In this document: piece after piece, positions 60,494 to 64,000 of the stretch
Layout: each line of letters begins with the position of its first letter
Numbering within the stretch: position 1 is the first letter of the stretch
Source of the DNA: Diaphorobacter ruginosibacter
GTDB lineage: Bacteria > Pseudomonadota > Gammaproteobacteria > Burkholderiales > Burkholderiaceae_C
DNA length: 64,000 nt
NCBI RefSeq assembly: GCF_014395975.1
Contig: NZ_CP060714.1
Coordinates: forward strand, 1,054,001 to 1,118,000
Reading direction: 5' to 3'
The notes under the pieces: model-generated
Databases searched by the model: none
What the model was told of the DNA's origin: nothing
The model's input: only the letters and a program-made list of their open reading frames with translations
Made by a program: the position numbers and the translations under genes

Positions 60494-61912
60494 CTACCGC
60501 TGCGCAGGTTCGGGCCACGGGTGCTGCCCGCCGCGCATCTGCTCGAATGCGCGGGACGCCTTGAGCACGCCCAGGTCATCGAAGCGTGCGCCTGCGATCT
60601 GCAGGCCGATCGGCAGCCCGGCCTCCGTGTAGCCGCAGTTGATGGAGGATGCGGGTTGCTCCGACATGTTGAACGGCACTGTGAAGCCGATGTGTTCCAG
60701 GGGCCGCAGCGGATCGTTGGTGGGCGAGGCGTCTTCCGCCCTGAAGGCCACATGTGGAGCCACGGGTGAGATCACATAGTCGAACGCACTGCAGGCCTTC
60801 ACCGTGACCACGCGCGTGACGTGGAACTGCTGGCTGGCGTTGAACACATGTGCGCCGGTGAAGGAGGCTGCGCTCTCTGCCCATTCGCGGATGTAGGGCA
60901 ACACCTTCGCCAGGCGCTCGGCCGACAGCAGGCGCATGTCGGCCAGCGAGCGCATGCGCCAGAAGTGGTCCATGCCCTCCAGCATCGCGGGTGTCATGAA
61001 CGGCTTCATCGGGATGATCTGTGCGCCCGCCGCCTCGATGAGCCGCGCGGCGTGCTCGATGGCGGCCCTCACTTCGGCATCCAGCGGCAGGCCGCAGCCC
61101 GCGTCGAGCAGCAGGCCGATGCGCTTGCCCTTGAAGAACTCCGGCGTGGCATCGGCCGCCTCGTGCCAGGCGATGTCCTGGAATGGCAGGTTCATGCTGT
61201 CGCGGGTGTCCGGCTGCGACAGCACCTGCATGGCGAGCGCCGCATCGGTCACCGTGCGCGTCATGGGGCCCGCGGCACGCCCGGTGTAGGGCGGATCGAT
61301 GGGAATCCGTCCCAGGCTGGGCTTGAGGCCGAAGATGCCGCACCAGCTTGCGGGTAGGCGGATCGAGCCGCCGATATCGGTGCCCAGGTGCAGCGGTCCG
61401 TACCCCGCGGCGGCGGCGGCGCCCGCACCGGCGCTTGATCCTCCGGGGCCCTTGTCCGTGTCCCAGGGGTTGCGCGCCAGCGCATGAAAGCTCGACAGTC
61501 CCGACGACAGCATGCCGTAGTCGGGCATGGTGGTCTTCGCGAAGATCACGGCACCGGTTTCGCGCATGCGGGCGGCGGGCGGGGCATCCGCGCTGGCGGG
61601 GTAGAGCTCGACCGCGGCCGTGCCGAGCGGTGTCGGATCGCCCTGGGTGGCAATGTTGTCCTTGATGGTGACCGGCACGCCGTCGAGCAGGCCCTGCGGT
61701 GCGTTGCGCATCCACCGTGCCTCGCTGGCCCGGGCCTGCGCGAGCGCGGCCTCCGGACGCAGGAGATAGGTGGCGTGCAGTTGCGGCTCCCATTGCTGAA
61801 CGCGCTCGAGCACGGCGCGCGTGACATCCACCGGCGAGAGCCGGCGCGTGCGGAAGGCCTCCAGCATGTCGCTGGCACTGAGGTCATGGAGAAGCGAGGC
61901 GGTTGTCGTCAT
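60494..61912 (-). CDS. Amidase-signature hydrolase
   Basis: 472-residue member of the amidase-signature family. The catalytic triad is complete: Lys84 (VTIKDNIATQG), cis-Ser159 (GPGGSSAGAG) and nucleophile Ser183 (GTDIGGSIRLPA). It shares only the signature with the tRNA-dependent GatA subunit; no gatB or gatC is adjacent. It lies 70 bases after a peptide-type binding-protein gene in an ABC operon, which suggests it cleaves an amide taken up by that transporter. The ATG at 61912 is preferred to a TTG three codons upstream. Confidence 0.92.
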   Translation of the reverse strand: MTTTASLLHDLSASDMLEAFRTRRLSPVDVTRAVLERVQQWEPQLHATYLLRPEAALAQARASEARWMRNAPQGLLDGVPVTIKDNIATQGDPTPLGTAAVELYPASADAPPAARMRETGAVIFAKTTMPDYGMLSSGLSSFHALARNPWDTDKGPGGSSAGAGAAAAAGYGPLHLGTDIGGSIRLPASWCGIFGLKPSLGRIPIDPPYTGRAAGPMTRTVTDAALAMQVLSQPDTRDSMNLPFQDIAWHEAADATPEFFKGKRIGLLLDAGCGLPLDAEVRAAIEHAARLIEAAGAQIIPMKPFMTPAMLEGMDHFWRMRSLADMRLLSAERLAKVLPYIREWAESAASFTGAHVFNASQQFHVTRVVTVKACSAFDYVISPVAPHVAFRAEDASPTNDPLRPLEHIGFTVPFNMSEQPASSINCGYTEAGLPIGLQIAGARFDDLGVLKASRAFEQMRGGQHPWPEPAQR

Positions 61913-61982
61913 GTCGGGCAAGGTCAGGCTGAAGGGGTTACCGAACTGGCTGCGGAATGCGATGGCGCGATGGCAGGGCGGG

Positions 61983-63473
61983 TCAGGACCAGGACATGGT
62001 GCTCAGGTCGTTCACGAACACGGGCATGTCCTTCCACAGGCCGCGCAGGTTCTTGTTGGCCACGCTCACCCATTGCGGCTGGTACAGGTAGACACCCGGC
62101 ACCTCGTCGGCCAGCATGCGCTGTGCGTCGCCCAGCAGGCGTGCCCGGTCGGCGGGGCGCTCTGCGGTCTTGATCTTCTCGTAGAGCGCGTTGAACTTCT
62201 CCGACTGGTAGGCCCAGTAGTAGTCGGGCTTGGTGTAGTTGTTCAGGTCGAACGGCTCCACATGCGAGATGATGGACAGGTCGTAGTTCCGGTTGCCGTA
62301 CGTGCCCGACAGCCACTGCGCCCATTCCACGTTCTGCGTCTTCACCTTGATGCCGATCTTGGCGAGCTCTGCGGTGATGATCTCTCCGCCTTGGCGTGCA
62401 TAGGGCGTGGGCGGCAGCGTCATGGTGAGCTCAAGCGGTGTCTTCACGCCGGCCTCGGCCATCAGCTTCTTGGCCTTTTCCAGGTCGTAGGGATTCACTC
62501 CCGTGGTGTCGACATAGCCGAAAGCGCCCGGCACGTAATAGCTGCCGATGGGCACGCCCAGTCCGTCGGCGGCACCCTGGATCACCGCCTTGCGGTCGAT
62601 GGCGGCGGCGATCGCACGGCGCACGCGCACATCGTCGAGCGGCTTGCGCGAATTGTTGATGGCCAGGATGGTCTTGGCACGCGAGCCGCTGATGACCACC
62701 TGAAAGCGTGGGTTGGCCTTGAACTGGGCCACGCTGCGCGGCGTGATGCGGGCGAACACGTCGATGTCGCCCGCCAGCAGCGAAGCGACCTGCGCGGCCG
62801 GATCGGGGATGAAGCGGAACACCGCGCGCCGGATCTTGATCTTGGCTGCCTGGCGATAGGCCGGCCAGGCGCTCAGCGTGATCGACGAGCCGCGGGCCCA
62901 GGCATCGAGCTTGTATGGACCGGTGCCCACGGGCTTGGTGGCATTGGTCGCCGCGCTCTTGGGCTCGACGATGATGGCCGTGGCCTGGCCCAGCATGAAG
63001 AGCAGGTCGGGGTCGATCTCGCTGTTGATCACGACGACCGTGCTGTCATCGATGACCTTGGTGCTGAGGCTGGCGAAGGTGCGCTTGTCCTTGTTGGTGC
63101 TCTTGTCTCCACCCGCGCGGTCGAACGAGTACTTCACGGCGGCGGCGTTGAAGGGCTCGCCGTTCTGGAACGTCACGCCCTTGCGCAGCTTGAAGGTGTA
63201 GGTGCGCAGGTCGGGTGAAACCTCCCAGCTTTCGGCCAGCAGCGGAGACACGCTGCCGTCCGGATTGATCTTGGTGAGCGTCTCGTAGATGTTGTAGAGC
63301 GTGATCTCGGCGATGGAGGAGGCGGCGCCTGCCGTGGGGTCGAGCCCCGGGGGTTCGAGCACCAGCGCCAGCGTGAGGCTGTCTTTCCTGGCCTGTGCCA
63401 GCGCGGAGAACGGCGTGGCGAGGGGGAGGGCGGACAGCGCGCCGGTGGCCAGAATGCAGCGACGGTTGAGCAT
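61983..63473 (-). CDS. Peptide/nickel-type ABC transporter substrate-binding protein (SBP family 5)
   Basis: 496-residue periplasmic protein. It has a signal MLNRRCILATGALSALPLATPFSALAQA and the family-5 pattern LALVLEPPGLDPTAGAASSIAEITLYNIYETLTKINPDGS. YTFKLRKGVTFQNGEPFNAAAVKYSFDRA, VGTGPYKLDAW and RRAIAAAIDRKAVIQG follow. These bind di/oligopeptides, glutathione, opines or amides. The start has AGGAGA 10 bases before the ATG. It is downstream of an ABC ATPase and upstream of an amidase on the same strand. Confidence 0.94.
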   Translation of the reverse strand: MLNRRCILATGALSALPLATPFSALAQARKDSLTLALVLEPPGLDPTAGAASSIAEITLYNIYETLTKINPDGSVSPLLAESWEVSPDLRTYTFKLRKGVTFQNGEPFNAAAVKYSFDRAGGDKSTNKDKRTFASLSTKVIDDSTVVVINSEIDPDLLFMLGQATAIIVEPKSAATNATKPVGTGPYKLDAWARGSSITLSAWPAYRQAAKIKIRRAVFRFIPDPAAQVASLLAGDIDVFARITPRSVAQFKANPRFQVVISGSRAKTILAINNSRKPLDDVRVRRAIAAAIDRKAVIQGAADGLGVPIGSYYVPGAFGYVDTTGVNPYDLEKAKKLMAEAGVKTPLELTMTLPPTPYARQGGEIITAELAKIGIKVKTQNVEWAQWLSGTYGNRNYDLSIISHVEPFDLNNYTKPDYYWAYQSEKFNALYEKIKTAERPADRARLLGDAQRMLADEVPGVYLYQPQWVSVANKNLRGLWKDMPVFVNDLSTMSWS

Positions 63474-63499
63474 ATGGGGGGTCTCCTGAGGGTTGCATG

Positions 63500-63528
63500 C
63501 AGGCCGCACCCGTGCGGAGCACGGCCTG
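63500..63528 (-). repeat. Intercistronic hairpin before the peptide-binding-protein gene
   Basis: CAGGCCG (63500-63506) and CGGCCTG (63522-63528) form an outer pair, and CCGCAC-CC-GTGCGG (63504-63517) an alternative inner pair. It lies between the ATPase stop and the binding-protein start with no U-run. It may stabilise the downstream mRNA or modulate read-through. Confidence 0.35.
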
Positions 63529-63588
63529 ATTTCAGCACGTGTTTTACTACAGAGTACGGCTTTGCGTGCGAAGCCCGCGGCGCACGAA

Positions 63589-64000
63589 TCAGGAAGATGC
63601 CTGCAGCCTGCGCGCTGCGCGCCGTGCGCGTGCTCCGCCGGGGGCGATCTGCGGCACGGCAGCGATCAGCGCACGCGTATAGGGATGCTCCGCGTGGGCG
63701 AACAGCCGGGCCGGCGTGCCGCGTTCGACGATCCGGCCCTGGTGCATGACCACGACCTCATTGCACAGGTGGCTGACCACCGCGAGGTCGTGGCTGATGA
63801 GCAGATACGAAAGTCCCTGCTCGCGCTGCAGGTCCTGCATCAGGTTGAGTACCTGGGCCTGGACCGAGACATCGAGCGCGCTGACGGGCTCGTCCGCCAC
63901 GATCAGGCGAGGCCGGGTGATCAGAGCCCGTGCGATGGCAATGCGCTGGCGCTGGCCGCCCGAGAATTCGTGCGGATACTTCTGGGCATCGCCTGCGCGC
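63589..64000 (-). CDS. Peptide-type ABC transporter ATPase, N-terminal part outside the window
   Basis: C-terminal 137 codons of an oligopeptide-type ATPase. Visible are the signature FSGGQRQRIAIARAL, Walker B LIVADEPVSALDVSVQAQVLNLMQDLQ, the switch His in YLLISHDLAVVSHL, and the OppD/F-type tail (HPYTRALIAAVPQIAPG). Walker A lies beyond position 64000. It could be a single OppF/DppF-like subunit or the second half of a fused GsiA-like protein. Upstream member of the operon with the binding protein and amidase. Confidence 0.93.
   Translation of the reverse strand, partial: RAGDAQKYPHEFSGGQRQRIAIARALITRPRLIVADEPVSALDVSVQAQVLNLMQDLQREQGLSYLLISHDLAVVSHLCNEVVVMHQGRIVERGTPARLFAHAEHPYTRALIAAVPQIAPGGARARRAARRLQASS

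Noticed and set aside
60494..61912. Amidase as GatA (glutamyl-tRNA amidotransferase subunit A)
   Set aside because: The amidase signature is shared, but no gatB or gatC is adjacent and the context is a peptide ABC operon.

Overview
The window is GC-rich, densely packed bacterial chromosome from a betaproteobacterium of order Burkholderiales, most likely family Comamonadaceae (Comamonas/Delftia/Acidovorax-like). The basis is the gene neighbourhood (ispB-rplU-rpmA-obgE-proB-rppH-proS; hemA-prfA-prmC-grxD; ubiE...ubiJ-ubiB; FmdB-DUF502-aspS-nudB-EEP-clsB), the Bug-type tricarboxylate-family binding proteins, and a 1308-residue FAD/Fe-S fusion oxidoreductase. Genus cannot be fixed from sequence reading alone. 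No rRNA, tRNA, CRISPR array, phage or transposase gene was seen.

Region by region. 1-7.1 kb is housekeeping: a partial polyprenyl diphosphate synthase, ribosomal proteins L21 and L27 with a good promoter and terminator, the GTPase ObgE, glutamate 5-kinase, RppH, prolyl-tRNA synthetase and a lytic transglycosylase. 7.2-14.6 kb is mostly minus strand: a CNNM/CorC-type transporter, then hemA-prfA-(secreted dikinase-like protein)-prmC-grxD closed by a terminator. 14.6-19 kb holds a small membrane protein, a MarR repressor divergent from a siderophore-interacting flavoprotein with two operator palindromes between them, and a large MscS-type channel. 19-24.3 kb is a complete glycerol-3-phosphate uptake operon (ugpB-A-E-C-Q) with a decayed VOC gene between ugpC and ugpQ and a candidate PhoB box in front.

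24.5-31.3 kb carries serA and a sulfonate/sulfone-type cluster: FMN reductase, an orphan solute-binding protein, a membrane-anchored cytochrome c, an LLM-type monooxygenase and a DszC/acyl-CoA-dehydrogenase-like enzyme. No transporter ATPase or permease accompanies the binding protein. 31.5-45.6 kb contains the FAD/Fe-S fusion, a HIT protein, DUF971, the ubiquinone genes ubiE, ubiJ and ubiB (interrupted by a Tim44-like gene and a 451-bp nested palindrome), a frameshifted sodium:solute symporter, FmdB, DUF502 and aspS. 45.6-49.9 kb has a CsgG-like lipoprotein, NudB, an EEP-family hydrolase with cardiolipin synthase B, and an XRE/DUF2975 pair.

50-53.8 kb has folE followed immediately by a BLUF photoreceptor, an EamA exporter, a DUF429 protein and a degenerate histidine-kinase-like protein preceded by tandem operator-like repeats. 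53.9-64 kb is accessory metabolism: two Bug binding proteins bracketing an ADP-forming acyl-CoA synthetase and a crotonase, an unknown anchored protein, a LysE exporter, and a peptide-type ABC operon (ATPase, binding protein, amidase) that runs off the end.

Most noteworthy: the secreted protein with glucan-water-dikinase domain order, the folE-BLUF pair, the histidine-kinase-like gene with its tandem upstream repeats, the MarR operator pair, the giant inverted repeat, and two probable frameshifts that can each be explained by one G missing from a G6 run.
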